Shown here: positions 1 through 11,970 of the stretch, piece by piece
Layout: the number at the start of each line of letters is the position of its first letter
How positions within the stretch are numbered: the stretch's first letter is position 1
Assembly (NCBI GenBank): GCA_030015575.1
Contig: JASDDO010000001.1
Coordinates: 142,681,988 to 142,745,987, forward strand
Reading direction: 5' to 3'
Source of the DNA: Agapanthus africanus
Taxonomy: Eukaryota; Streptophyta; Magnoliopsida; Asparagales; Amaryllidaceae
DNA length: 64,000 bases
Position numbers and translations under genes: made by a program
Notes under the pieces: model-generated
The model's input: only the letters and a program-made list of their open reading frames with translations
The model's database searches: none
What the model was told of the DNA's origin: nothing

Positions 1-75
1 AGCTTTCGCCTATGTTTTTATTAATTATCGTTTATTTTAAATTTCGAGAACGAAATTTTTGTAAGGGTGGTATGA
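1..75 (+). mobile_element. 3' end of the interior of an upstream E1 copy
   Basis: These 75 bases match 6624-6698 with two differences. Both end in the polypurine-like stretch TAAGGGTGGTATGA directly before an LTR starting TGTAATACCC. They also contain the CGAGAACGAAATTT box, a form of the motif often seen just upstream of 3' LTRs in plant Ty3/gypsy elements. The window therefore opens inside another E1 copy that shares the LTR at 76-3869. Confidence 0.85.
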
Positions 76-3000
76 TGTAATACCCAGCCCTTTTATACCA
101 AAATTTGTATTCTGTTACTTTAGAATTCTATTTATTCTTAATTATAAATTATTTATTTTATTTATAAATTTATTTCTTCTAAACCCCATTTTCTTCTATC
201 AATAAAACCCAAACATTATTTTTATGAGTATTAATTTATTTTAAAACTTCTTGTTAAACCCAAACCCAAACTACATTTCATCTCCTCAGCCCAAGCATTT
301 AATTTCTCCGGCCCAATCTCCTCAGCCCAAGCAAACAAATAAAAAAAAGGAAATTTATTTCAACCCAAGCCCAAACCTTTCCCCTTCTTTTTCCTTCTCT
401 TTCTGAAGCCCTAAACATCAACCAGGCCCAAGTTCCAATATCTCAAACCCACACCCATTTCCTATTCTCACCCTACAGATTCCTCAAATCATTTTCATTA
501 ATCATAATTAAATTCCCCAAATAAACCCACTCTTAAATCCTATTAATCACCATATAATTCTTATTCATTCCTCTTAATTAACTTTTAATCCTCTCCATCT
601 CCTTTAATATTTTTCCAATTAAAATTTCCTACATTCTCTCTCCCTCACACACGTTTCCTTCTCTCTCTCCTCATTCTAATAATTACCAATAAAATTTCCC
701 CTACGTACCTCTCTCTCTCTCTTCACTCGCTCACTCTCTCTCTCTCACCCCACGTACACCCACTCTCTCTCTCTCTCCTCTCATTCTTTCTCTCTCTCCC
801 ACACATACGTTCTCTCTCCCTCCCTCTTTCATTTCTTTCCCGCTCCCTCACTCTATCCCCCCATTCTCTCTGTCTCCTTCTCGAACCCGCACCCTCGGCC
901 GAGCGTCGCGCTTGCCGCCGCCTCCAACGCACCCGACTCACGTCGCTCGCCCCCACCTCGCCGCCTTCACCCTCGTCCCCAGCTCCGTCGCACCCAACAC
1001 CTCACTGCACCTCGACGTCCTGCATCACCGGAACCCCGACCCTCTTCTTCCCCGATCACCCGAGTCCCCATCTCCCCGACTTCATCAGTTGCAACCTCTA
1101 CAGCCACCTCCGACGAACTTTGTCGGCCCCCATCACCTACCGAGCTAGCCTACTCCGGTCACCTCCTTCTCGATCCACCCACTGCATCCACTCCTTGCGT
1201 GACACCTTCATACCAACGTCGAGGCCAACCCTTTGCCGCCGGAGCCACCTCCTCGCCGTCGCCGATCTTTTCCCCTCACCGCTGCAACCACCAGCCCAAA
1301 CTCACTGAGCTCCCCGTGACCCAGAACCGTTGCTGCTGCACCATCTCCTTGCTCTCGACGCCGCAATCATCGTCGTCGTCCCCACCACAGCGTCGTCCCT
1401 TGTCACAGCCTCTGCCTCGCCAGCAGTCTCATCCCTCTCGAACTCCTCGAAGCCGAGCTCAAGCCCCGTCGAACACTTTGTTGCTATCATCGCAACAGCC
1501 ACCGTTGGCGATTCTATCGGCGGTGCTGTTGTCTTTGCCTACTCTGTGATCATCACCGTCACCGTAGTAATCGTCGTCGCACCCACCGAGCTGTCGAATC
1601 CAAGAGCCCGAGAACGAGCCGAGGCCGCGAACCCTACACGAATCATTCATCGCGCGTTCACGCCGTTACCACTGCAGTGCATCGCCAAGACGCCACCAGG
1701 CAAGTACTTTTACTTGCTACATGCTATATATTCAGGTTACAATTTAAATTACATAGATCGCAAAATTACAATTTTAGATCAATTATGTACCATACCTGTT
1801 CGACGTGTGTTCTCAATGAAAATACTCACCTAATTTGACGGAACTCATTGGTATAGTTTGGCCCATATGGCCGTGAACCTAGTGTATGAATTTCGTTGGA
1901 TATTATGACCGTTAACGACTAAAACGACTACCCCCAAGTTTACTCGTGAAACTGGAATTTATTTGTACCTGAAAACCGTTAAAATCTCCATAAATTGTAT
2001 ACACACTGGAATGATGAGTTTTAGGGCTTAAATCGAAGCCAACTCGACGAACTTTAACCTTATACTAGTTTCCAGATATTTCTGTACTTAAACTGTGACG
2101 ATATTTGGATCGGAGTGTGACTCTGGACTGCAGTCCAAAGCGACTCCAATTGTTGTTTGCTGTTCCGTAATGGGTACCACAGGATTTCCTTAAATCGTAG
2201 GTTGCGGAACTCTGCTGTTTATTGTAGGTGAACGTGTTGGCTAGACAACAAAAGTGGTTTGATTCTGTTTCGTTATCGTTTGTTATTTATTCTGTAATTT
2301 AAAACATCGGGACGCATAACAGTCCCAACAGAATCAGAATTGACATACTAGTACTAAACAGTGTATATATCCTGACGTAGAGACGCGATTGAAGATCCTC
2401 CTATTGTGTTGAAAACCTTACTGAAAACCCTAGATTTCATCCAACTGTAGCTTCGCTAAAATCTGATCCCAACTGGGGTTAAAATGCGTTGCGAAACGGA
2501 TTTCTGATTCTGAAACCGGATTTCCAGCCGTAAACGCTTAAAATGAAATGGCTATAATTAATGATCCTGGAACCCGATTGACATGAAACTAAATTTGATG
2601 GATAGATAACTGAACATACTAATCATTACCTGTTCATCGTCTCATTAAATTGTAACCGTATGATTTATGATAAATTATGCAAGTGGTAGATTATTAATTC
2701 AGGACATCCTAAACATGCTTTATATACTATTCACGCATCATATCATACACATGTCATTGCATTGATAACATAGTGATAACGTGCATTTACCCAGCGTTAG
2801 GTTTTAGTGATAATTGTGGCAAGTACGTTAGTGTTCGTGTATCAGTGAATAAGTGAAAGTGATACGTACTTGTACACAATCAGTGAACCTTATTATTCTA
2901 TTGCATTGTCGACGTCTGTGGAACGCGTGTATGTGTGACTATAAGTGGTATGGGACACTTATGGAAGCTCTTGCACGGGTGTCACAGATAAGGCACCAGA

Positions 3001-3869
3001 CACTGCCATTTATCTTAGGTATTAGTCGGGACGTGCTTGATGGTGGTCCTGCCTCCAGTTCTCGCGCAGACTTGTCACCGACCGATTGGTATTTAGGGTT
3101 ATGGTTAGCGTTTGATGTAGACCACGGGGTGTGGGGTAGTTTAAGTGTGAGTTCAACAGAATCTCGAGAGTCCCTTTCCGGCTTATATATTTAGGGAGAT
3201 ATATGGAGATTTACAGGGTATGTGATTATCACCGTGATATACATGTTGGGCCCGTGGTCCCTTGCCCTTGGGTTCTACCCTTGGGTGGAGGACACTCGCG
3301 AGTGGTTGACTCTCACACTTGGACTGACGATAGGCTTAATCATCTGTACAATGAGACTTAGAGACTGATAGGGATACTGGCATTGATATACCTTATATAC
3401 TGTGTTGACTATACGTGGCATATCGTTCTACTGTTTTTACTGTTCCGCTGCATTGATTACTGCATGTTCATGACCATACTGCCATTGATCTACTGTTATA
3501 TATATCTAGTATCACTGTTAGAATTGTCACATGATTTTATATATATTATATTGCTTTTGTGTCGCTCTGACGACCTGAGTATGCATGCTCAGTGTGAGGA
3601 GAAGATTTAGCCGGGACCAGGACTAGACGTACATCACGGACATCTTGATTCGCTATCCAGGGTTATACCTTTTGTTTCCCATCAGGTCAGTTCTTTACAC
3701 AATTTTTATTCAGTTACTGCATTTCTCATTACCTGCGCATCATTTACTGTTTACCATGAAAAACTAGAAGCCGAAGTGTGACTACGGCAGGACATTTCCT
3801 TGACCGTAGGAGCATGGCTGGCCTTGTCTACTCCTCGTATTCCGTATTTTGGGAAGCGGGGTGTGACAT
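76..3869 (+). mobile_element. E1 LTR, first copy (3,794 bp)
   Basis: It starts TGTAATACCCAGCCC and ends GCGGGGTGTGACA, and is repeated nearly base for base at 6699-10502. It acts both as 3' LTR of the off-window upstream copy and as 5' LTR of the E1 copy in this window. Inside it are a (CT)n-rich tract at about 705-840 and a GC-rich block at about 890-1690 with proline- and serine-rich open frames. The GC-rich block ends in CACCAG/GCAAGT, which fits a GC-type splice donor at about 1701. The remainder is AT-rich and noncoding. The short frames within it are not conserved in a way that suggests protein. Confidence 0.93.
705..840. repeat. (CT)n / CTCTCTC microsatellite in the E1 LTR
   Basis: Interrupted CTCTCT runs occur within the LTR, with the equivalent tract at about 7325-7515 in the other LTR. 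The arginine/glutamate-rich ORF read from the opposite strand is simply the translation of (GA)n. Confidence 0.9.
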
Positions 3870-3878
3870 GGGTTAGAT

Positions 3879-3898
3879 GGTATCAGAGCCAGGTTTTG
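3879..3898 (+). other. E1 primer binding site, tRNA-iMet type
   Basis: TGGTATCAGAGCCAGG begins 9 bases after the LTR end and is complementary to the 3' end of plant initiator tRNA-Met, the usual minus-strand primer of chromoviruses and many copia elements. Confidence 0.93.
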
Positions 3899-4224
3899 CT
3901 TCGATTGGGATTGCAGTTTTCCGTGTATAGCTTGGCAATCTAAGCCATTCCTTGGTCTAGGTTGTAAACTTGTCATTCTTGATCCATAATCACATCGTAT
4001 GTTCAGCTATCCATTCGCTAGGGTTTTGGGTGACTTAGCAAGGTTACGTGGTTACAATTGCACTACCGTATTCTGTTTAAGTGACTTAAAGTCATACAGT
4101 TGATTCTCCACTTGTAATAAATTCATCACCTCTGATATTCTTGAATCTTTATCCTATCCATATTATATTTTGATTCGTATAGCTTGTGACTTATATCATC
4201 CTTAAAAATTGTTGTTTCAGGATC

Positions 4225-4638
4225 ATGTCTTCTAACGACTCTTCATCTATATCCGCTCCCCAGAATCAGACCATCGAGATTCTGAGTGTACTGCAAGGTC
4301 TAAAGGAAACCCAGGAGCGAACAAACGACTTGTTGGCTGAAGGACTGAGAAGACAGGTGAATCAGGCACCAGCGGGGGTCTCAAATCATAAAGGGATCCC
4401 CGTTAGACGAGGAAAAGAGAAGAAAATGAAGCGCCAATTTGTTTCCCCGCGACAGAAGCAGCAGAAGACCCCATGTTGTGGGTATTGTAAGAGGCCAGGA
4501 TATCTTCAGAGGGATTGTTGCCGCGCCCAAGAGAAATGTCTGATATGCGGGTCCAACAAACATCTCATCAACGGTTGCCCAGGAAGGAAAGAACTACAAG
4601 GAGGAGACTCGTCTACACTCCCCACTTCTGCCAAGTGA
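4225..4638 (+). CDS. E1 ORF1: mini-Gag with two zinc knuckles
   Basis: This is a protein of about 137 residues from ATG 4225 (an in-frame ATG at 4186 also exists). I chose 4225 because it sits 4 bases after a polypyrimidine tract and CAG, a good 3' splice site at 4220. The middle is basic (RRGKEKKMKR). The C-terminal half has two knuckles: CGYCKRPGYLQRDC, in which Tyr replaces the usual His, and CLICGSNKHLINGC, a complete CX2CX4HX4C. The knuckle spacing resembles that in Gag of element G at about 22,900. The large N-terminal retrotransposon Gag domain is absent, so it probably binds RNA but cannot assemble a particle alone. No protease or RT follows. The family call is fairly firm; the function is inferred. 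Confidence 0.75.
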   Translation: MSSNDSSSISAPQNQTIEILSVLQGLKETQERTNDLLAEGLRRQVNQAPAGVSNHKGIPVRRGKEKKMKRQFVSPRQKQQKTPCCGYCKRPGYLQRDCCRAQEKCLICGSNKHLINGCPGRKELQGGDSSTLPTSAK

Positions 4639-5019
4639 GGATTACTGCGTAGTTCGAATTTCGAGGATAAAACGGACCCAACACAGGATTCAACTCGCGT
4701 GGCGAGAAGGCAGCGGTCTAGCAATCAAAGAAGAATTTTCATGTTTTCCAATTTCAGTGTTATGTTGTCATCCTCTTATAAACATTTCTTTCCATTTGAA
4801 CCTTTGTATCCGTCGAACTTTTAGTTGAATGAAATAAAAACTTGAATCGTAATATATGTATCATCCCCTTGTTCCTCCCCTTATACATACTATTCATTAT
4901 CACAACATTTTAATTTTGATTTTTTAGTTTCTGCCACCGCATATCTTTCTATACTTCGTACACTTAGATATTTTCTTGATGTATCCCACTGTCTAATCAT
5001 GACTCTTTCTTTTCAGGCT

Positions 5020-5490
5020 ATGGCCCATCCCAGAGCAGCGCCGCATCTAGATGAGGATGCACAGTCATGCGTTTCCTTAGACCGCACGCTGATGAGTTCT
5101 GACGATGAGATCAACGGTCCCCAGGTCATTGGAAAAAACAGCGATTCCGAAGACGAAGGAGCAGCCGCCCCAGAGTTTAACATGATAGCTGATTCCGACG
5201 AAGAAGAAGGAGACCCTGAAGAGAACCTGATAGAGGAAGACCCCGAAGAAGAACCGATAGAAGAAAATCCAGTGGAGGAAAATCCCATGGAAGAGAATCC
5301 AGAAGAACAGAATCACATGGAATCGGACCTCGATGAAGAAGCTCCATCCGAGGAAGAAGGACCAGAAGATGCAGACCCTGCGGTGGAAGAACTCCCAATG
5401 GCGGCCCCCGCGAGACGCTATGGAAATGGACGTCCCTACTTAAGCACGCGAGCCTACCGCAACCTGCTGAATCTCCACAACCGCGACTGA
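5020..5490 (+). CDS. E1 ORF2: acidic protein of unknown function
   Basis: About 156 residues from ATG 5020, which lies 4 bases after TTTCTTTTCAG, a strong splice-acceptor sequence. The middle is an acidic run of degenerate repeats of the type EENP/EEDP, with several SDEE/DSEDE blocks that resemble casein kinase II sites. The C-terminus (about 25 residues) is basic and aromatic (RRYGNGRPYLSTRAYRNLL). I do not recognise a family. It stands where pol would be in an autonomous element. Acceptors in front of both ORFs suggest they are made from alternatively spliced mRNAs. It may be a captured host fragment or an element-specific accessory protein. Confidence 0.55.
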   Translation: MAHPRAAPHLDEDAQSCVSLDRTLMSSDDEINGPQVIGKNSDSEDEGAAAPEFNMIADSDEEEGDPEENLIEEDPEEEPIEENPVEENPMEENPEEQNHMESDLDEEAPSEEEGPEDADPAVEELPMAAPARRYGNGRPYLSTRAYRNLLNLHNRD

Positions 5491-6684
5491 CGGGACTACT
5501 TTTAGATGTTGTTTTATCTGGCCAAATGAAACTGTGTATAGTTTAGGGCCACCTTTCATCTCTAAGAATGCTTTGTTTAGAATTTCCTGGAATGAAATAA
5601 ATTGCTGAGTTCGCTAATGCTTCGATCTTCTTAATTCCCTTAATGCTTGATTATTTTTTCTATACAATTATTTTCCTACTGAGATCTGTTCACCCCTACT
5701 CCTTACATTGTTCTAACCCTCATTGAGATTAACTAGTACCACACCCGATCTTTTAGAGGTCCACCCTCCATCCTCCGTCCGTACCTCGCTTGAGATACTT
5801 CTGAGAGGAGAAAATTTTAGGGACATTTCCGAGTTCGCTAACCCTTCAAATTTTGATTCGTGTTATGTATCGACTGTTGTTTCCGCCATACTTTTCCTCT
5901 TGTATTCCTTTGTTGCTCATCCTTACTTCCTGTGCTGACCCGATCCCAATCTTCTTGATCTTCAGCCTAAAGCCGCCACACTCCAACCTTCTGATTGAGC
6001 CACACTTCCTTGTAATCATTATCCTAATTAGCCCTATACCTGTTTGTGTTCTTCCTGTTACCCTAACTATATTTAGGGACACGGTTATTCGAAAATTTAG
6101 TTTTCAGTATTTTGTATTATTCAAAGAGTACGTGTTATTGATTACTCCGTTTTATATATTTTAAGTACATTATTATTAATCTCATTTTCAGTAGCGCAAC
6201 CTTACACCGCGCATATTTTATTCCATGTTTCTTATTTTGACGAAATGAGTTTTCTAAGTTATTTTAAAACTATTTGATCGATATATCGTCCTAAAATGTT
6301 TTAACCTACCGACAAATCTTTCACTATTTTATTGTCGTTACCTTATTTTTCGAGTAGGGTGCCTTGTACTTACTATTTCTGATGTGCTACTTTTGATATA
6401 TGTATATGTGTATATATTGGAGTTTCGATTTTATCGAGTACGCCTCGAATATCATTGTTCATTATTGTTGTTATTGCTATTCTCATAGGTTGCCTTTGTT
6501 GTTGTTCTTGTCTTATACTTATTTAAACCTAAATTTTTGTATGATGTTCTTACATATATAAACCTTAAAATTTCTTCATCCGCTTATTTCAAGTAAAACT
6601 TTATGTGTTAGTTGCAATATAATAGCTTTCGCCTATGTTATTATTAATTATCGTTTATTTTAAATTTCGAGGACGAAATTTTTG
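5491..6684. other. E1 3' noncoding region
   Basis: AT-rich and without a convincing ORF. The frames near 5,850-6,160 on the two strands are overlapping shadows of low-complexity sequence. It includes the CGAGGACGAAATTT box at about 6668. Confidence 0.6.
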
Positions 6685-6698
6685 TAAGGGTGGTATGA
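6685..6698 (+). other. E1 polypurine-like tract
   Basis: TAAGGGTGGTATGA directly precedes the 3' LTR. It is a weakened form of the AAGGGGGGA tract expected for plus-strand priming, with T interruptions. The same version is present at 62-75, so it is fixed in this family. Confidence 0.7.
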
Positions 6699-9600
6699 TG
6701 TAATACCCAGCCCTTTTATACCAAAATTTGTATTCTGTTACTTTAGAATTCTATTTATTCTTAATTATAAATTATTTATTTTATTTATAAATTTATTTCT
6801 TCTAAACCCTATTTTCTTCTATCAATGAAACCCAAACCTTATTTTTAAGAGTATTAATTTATTTTAAAACTTCTTGTTAAACCCAAACCCAAACTACATT
6901 TCATCTCCTCAGCCCAAGCATTTAATTTCCCCGGCCCAATCTCCTCAGCCCAAGCAAACAAATAAAAAAAAGGAAATTTATTTCAACCCAAGCCCAAACC
7001 TTTCCCCTTCTTTTTCCTTATCTTTCTGAAGCCCTAAACATCAACCAGGCCCAAGTTCCAATATCTCAAACCCACACCCATTTCCTATTCTCACCCTACA
7101 GATTTCTCAAATCATTTTCATTAATCATAATTAAATTCCCCAAATAAACCCACTCTTAAATCCCATTAATCACCATATAATTCTTATTCATTCCTCTTAA
7201 TTAACTTTTAATCCTCTCCATCTCCTTTAATTTTTTTCCAATTAAAATTTCCGACGTTCTCTCTCCCTCACACACGTTTCCTTCTCTCTCTTCTCATTCT
7301 AATAATTACCAATAAAATTTCCCCTACGTACCTCTCTCTCTCTCTCTCTCTTCACTCGCTCACTCTCTCTCTCACCCCACATACACCCACTCTCTCTCTC
7401 TCCTCTCGTTCTCTCATTCTCTCTCTCTCTCTCCCACACATACGTTCCCTCTCCCTCCCTCTTTCATTTCTTTCCCGCTCCCTCACTCTATCCCTCCCAT
7501 TCTCTCTCTCTCCTTCTCGAACCCGCACCCTCGGCCGAGCGTCGTGCTCGCCGCCGCCTCCAACGCACCCGACTCACGTCGCTCGCCCCCACCTCGCCGC
7601 CTTCACCCTCATCCCCAGCTCCGTCGCACCCAACACCTCACTGCACCTCGACGTCCCGCATCACCGGAACCCCGACCCTCTTCTTCCCCGATCACCCGAG
7701 TCCCCATCTCCCCGACTTCATCAGCTGCAACCTCCACAGCCACCTCCGAAGAACTTTGCCGGCCCCCATCACCTACCGAGCTAGCCTACTCCGGTCACCT
7801 CCTTCCCGATCCACCCACTGCATCCACTCCTTGCGTGACACATTCATACCAACGTCGAGCCAACCCTTTGCCGCCGGAGCCACCTCCTCGCCGGAGCCGA
7901 TCTTTTCCCCTCACCGCTGCAACCACCAGCCCAAACTCACTGAGCTCCCCGTGACCCAGAACCGTTGCTGCCGCACCATCTCCTTGCTCTCGACGCCGCA
8001 ATCATCGTCGTCGTCCCCACCACAGCGTCGTCCCTTGTCACAGCCTCTGCCTCGCCAGCAGCCTCATCCCTCTCGAACTCCTCGAAGCCGAGCTCAAGCC
8101 CCGTCGAACACTTTGTTGCCATCATCGCAACAGCCACCGTTGACGATTCTATCGGCGGTGCTGTTGTCTTTGCCTACTCTGTGATCATCACCGTCACCGT
8201 AGTAATCGTCGTCGCACCCACCGAGATGTCGAATCCAAGAGCCCGAGCACGAGCCGAGGCCGCGAACCCTACACGCGTCATTCATCGTACGTTCACACCG
8301 TTACCACTGCAGTGCATCGCCAAGACGCCACCAGGCAAGTACTTTTACTTGCTACATGCTATATATTTAGGTTACAATTTAAATTACATAGATCGCAAAA
8401 TTACAATTTTAGATCAATTATGTACCAGACCTGTTCGACGTATGTTCTCAATGAAAATACTCACCTAATTTGACGGAACTCATTGGTATAGTTTGGCCCG
8501 TATGGCCGTAAACCTAGTGTATGAATTTCGTTGGATATTATGACCGTTAACGACTAAAACGACTACCCCCAAGTTTACTCGTGAAACTGGAATTTATTTG
8601 TACCTGAAAACCGTTAAAATCGCCATAAATTGTATACACACTGGAATGATGCGTTCTAGAGCTTAAATCGAAGACAACTCGACGAAATTTAACCCTATAC
8701 TAGTTTCCAGATATTCCTGTACTTAAACTATGACGATATTTGGATCGGAGTGCGACTCTGGACTGCAGTCCAGAGCGACTCCAATTGTTGTTTGCTGTTC
8801 CGTAATGGGTACCACAGGATTTCCTTAACTCGTGGGTTGCGGAACTCTGCTGTTTATTCGAGGTGAACCTGTTTTCTAGACAACACAAGTGTTTTTATTC
8901 TGTTTCGTTATCGTTTGTTATTTATTCTGTAATTTAAAAGATCGGGATGCATAACAGTCCCAACAGAATCAGAATTGACATACTAGTACTAAACAGTGTA
9001 TATCTTCTGACGTACAGACGAGATTGAAGATCCGTCTATTGCGTTGAAAAGCTTACTGAAAACCCTAGATTTCATCCACTGTAGCATCGCTAAAATCTGA
9101 TCCCAACTGGGGTTAAAATGCGTTGCGAAACGGATTTCTGATTCTGAAACCGGATTTCCAGCCGTAAATGCTTAAAATGAAATGGCTATAATTAATGATC
9201 CTGGAACCCGATTGGCATGAAACTAAATTCGATGGATAGATAACTGAACATACTAATCATTACCTGTTCATCGTCTCATTAAATTGTAACCGTATGATTT
9301 ATGATAAATTATGCAAGTGGTAGATTATTAATTCAGGACATCCTAAACATGCTTTATATACTATTCACGCATCATATCATACACATGTCATTGCATTGAT
9401 AACATAGTGATAACGTGCATTTACCCAGCGTTAGGTTTTAGTGATGATTGTGGCAAGTACGTTAGTGTTCGTGTATCAGTGAATAAGTGAAAGTGATACG
9501 TACTTGTACACAATCAGTGAACCTTATTATTCTATTGCATTGTCGACGTCTGTGGAACGCGTGTATGTGTGACTATAAGTGGTATGGGACACTTATGGAA

Positions 9601-10502
9601 GCTCTTGCACGGGTGTCACAGATAAGGCACCAGACACTGCCATTTATCTTAGGTATTAGTCGGGACGTGCTTGATGGTGGTCCTGCCTCCAGTTCTCGCG
9701 CAGACTTGTCACCGACCGATTGGTATTTAGGGTTATGGTTAGAGTTTGATGTAGACCACGGGGTGTGGGGTAGTTTAAGTGTGAGTTCAACAGAATCTCG
9801 AGAGTCCTTTGCCGGCTTATATATTTAGGGAGATATATGGTGGTTTACAGGGTATGTGATTATCACCCTGATATACATGTTGGGCCCGTGGTCCCTTGCC
9901 CTTGGGTTCTACCCTTGGGTGGAGGACACTCGCGAGTGGTTGACTCTCACACTTGGACTGACGATAGGCTTAGTGACCTGTACAGTGAGACTTAGAGACT
10001 GATAGGGATACTGGCATTGATATACCTTATATACTGTGTTGACTATACGTGGCATATCGTTCTACTGTTTTTACTGTTCCGCTGCATTGATTACTGCATG
10101 TTCATGACCATACTGCCATTGATCTACTGTTATATATATCTAGTATCACTGTTAGAATTGTCACATGATTTTATATATATTATATTGCTTTTGTGTCGCT
10201 CTGACGACCTGAGTATGCATGCTCAGTGTGAGGAGAAGATTTAGCCGGGACCAGGACTAGACGTACATCACGGACATCTTGATTAGCTATCCAGGGTTAT
10301 ACCTTTTGTTTCCCATTAGGTTAGTTCTTTAAACAATTTTTATTCAGTTACTGCATTTCTCATTACCTGCGCATCATTTACTGTTTACCATGAAAAACTA
10401 GAAGCCGAAGTGTGACTACAGCAGGACATTTCCTTGACCGTAGGAACATGGCTGGCCTTGTCCACCCCTCGTATTCCGTATTTTGGGAAGCGGGGCGTGA
10501 CA
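6699..10502 (+). mobile_element. E1 LTR, second copy (3,804 bp)
   Basis: It begins TGTAATACCCAGCCC and ends GCGGGGCGTGACA, matching 76-3869 along its whole length with a few per cent substitutions and small indels. Its right end touches TCGAG, the left flank of the solo LTR at 10508. The GC-rich block lies at about 7515-8320, and the GCAAGT candidate donor recurs at about 8335. Confidence 0.93.
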
Positions 10503-10507
10503 TCGAG

Positions 10508-11965
10508 TGTGTTCCCACTGTACTTTGATTACTACCCTACCACAGATCAAAGAAGTCGTGCAAACAGGTAGTTGGGTGCAGTCCCGAAGCACTTGGAGGC
10601 AGTGGCGGTTATATAGGATTCGTCTGTCCCGGTATTGGGGGTTGATATCACGCTGTGTTCGTAAGGCCATTACATAAAGTCCTTGGCCAAAGCAAGCGAG
10701 ATTTACTGGTAGGTACTCGAGTAGTTTCTGAGGGTGTTTTGGGCTACTCTCCGACACGACTTATTGCGCTATTAGGGGTCTGACGATTACTGCCCCCTAG
10801 GCCCGATATGCGATACTCTTAGACGAACAGATCGGACTGTACGGAGATTGTCACAGACAGGCTCAGTAGGAGTTCAGATGAGTTATTCTCATCGGCCTTC
10901 TTATCGACATATACCTGGGGGCCGTTACGTGCAGCTAGTACCGCTTGCGGTCTGTAGTTAAACCCACTACCAGCGTAGTGTCGAGTCTTTAGAGTCCCAC
11001 ATAAAGGGTTTCCCTGCATCGAGCAAAAGATGTAGAGGTCGTATGGTTTTACGACAGCGTTCGATCACGTACGTGTACTAGTGCACGGATGATAATTCGG
11101 ACATATAATACTAGTGGGTTTTGGTTTAAGCCAGATTCTAGTAATATACTGATGGACAGTTTTCGTCTCTTTTGTATTCGTATTTTTCGGAATACGGATA
11201 TAGGTATGTATATACGGACGATGGGCATTTTTGTTATTTGTTCAAAGATACTTCTTGAAGATGACACATCATATTTGTATTATTCATTTTAGATTAAATG
11301 ATAAATGCATTATGAGGTGAAGGAAATGAGGTGGATTATGCATGAATTTGAGCATGGAGTTTAGTGACACTTGGTGAGTTTTCAAGCCATGACTCACTAG
11401 GTTGTGAATTGAACCTATTTGATTATTCATTTAGGTTTATTCCATGGAATAACGAGTTTGGTTCAGTTCACAACAAGAAAGCTATTCTCTTTCCTTATGC
11501 ATTTTTCTCACTAGCTTTTTCCTTCAAGTCTTCTTCTACTTACCTCAAGCCATTCTTATCTCATGAGTTGAGAATCCTATGGCTATGAGAGACAAAGTAT
11601 TCCATCTACATTCTCTACATCGTCTACAACATCTAGTGTAGCGAACAAGGTGCTCTAGTTGCTTCAGTTAAGGTGGGAGTTTGATGCACAGACTCTCGGG
11701 TGGATCATCTTCGACATGAGAGGATCGACGAGGAGGCCCGATCCAATCGATCCATGGAGTCTATGATGACGAGGAGGACAGCGACAAGAAGACCCGAAGG
11801 ACATGTTTTCATGAGGTAAAACTTCTTTCCGAGTAGTTAACCGCTTTGCATGTTTGCTAGTTAGGGTTTATGATCGATTCTGGAGTTCAAGTCGGTGTTG
11901 CGATCTTTGTAAAATCCGTTTTTTAAAATATTCCGCCTTCCCGCGGACCTGCAGGGTGCGCAACA
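10508..11965 (-). mobile_element. Solo LTR, probably Ty1/copia (1,458 bp)
   Basis: Read on the minus strand it starts TGTTGCGCACCC and ends GGGAACACA. It is flanked by TCGAG (10503-10507) and TCGAC (11966-11970), an imperfect 5-bp target duplication. There is no internal coding region. The plus-strand sequence 50321-51624 is a diverged relative: segments around TCTAAAGACTC, GTACAGTCCG and GTCAGACCCCTAATA line up in the same order. The copia assignment rests on the general look of the LTR and is weaker than the LTR call itself. Confidence 0.7.
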
Positions 11966-11970
11966 TCGAC

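Noticed and set aside
912..1833. Proline/serine-rich ORFs in the GC-rich part of the E1 LTR
   Set aside because: Several overlapping frames on both strands are open because of base composition. Start codons are not kept between the two LTRs (for example the ATG at 7544 is absent in the first).
5846..6164. Overlapping ORFs on both strands in the E1 3' region
   Set aside because: AT-rich hydrophobic frames, mutually antisense, without motifs.
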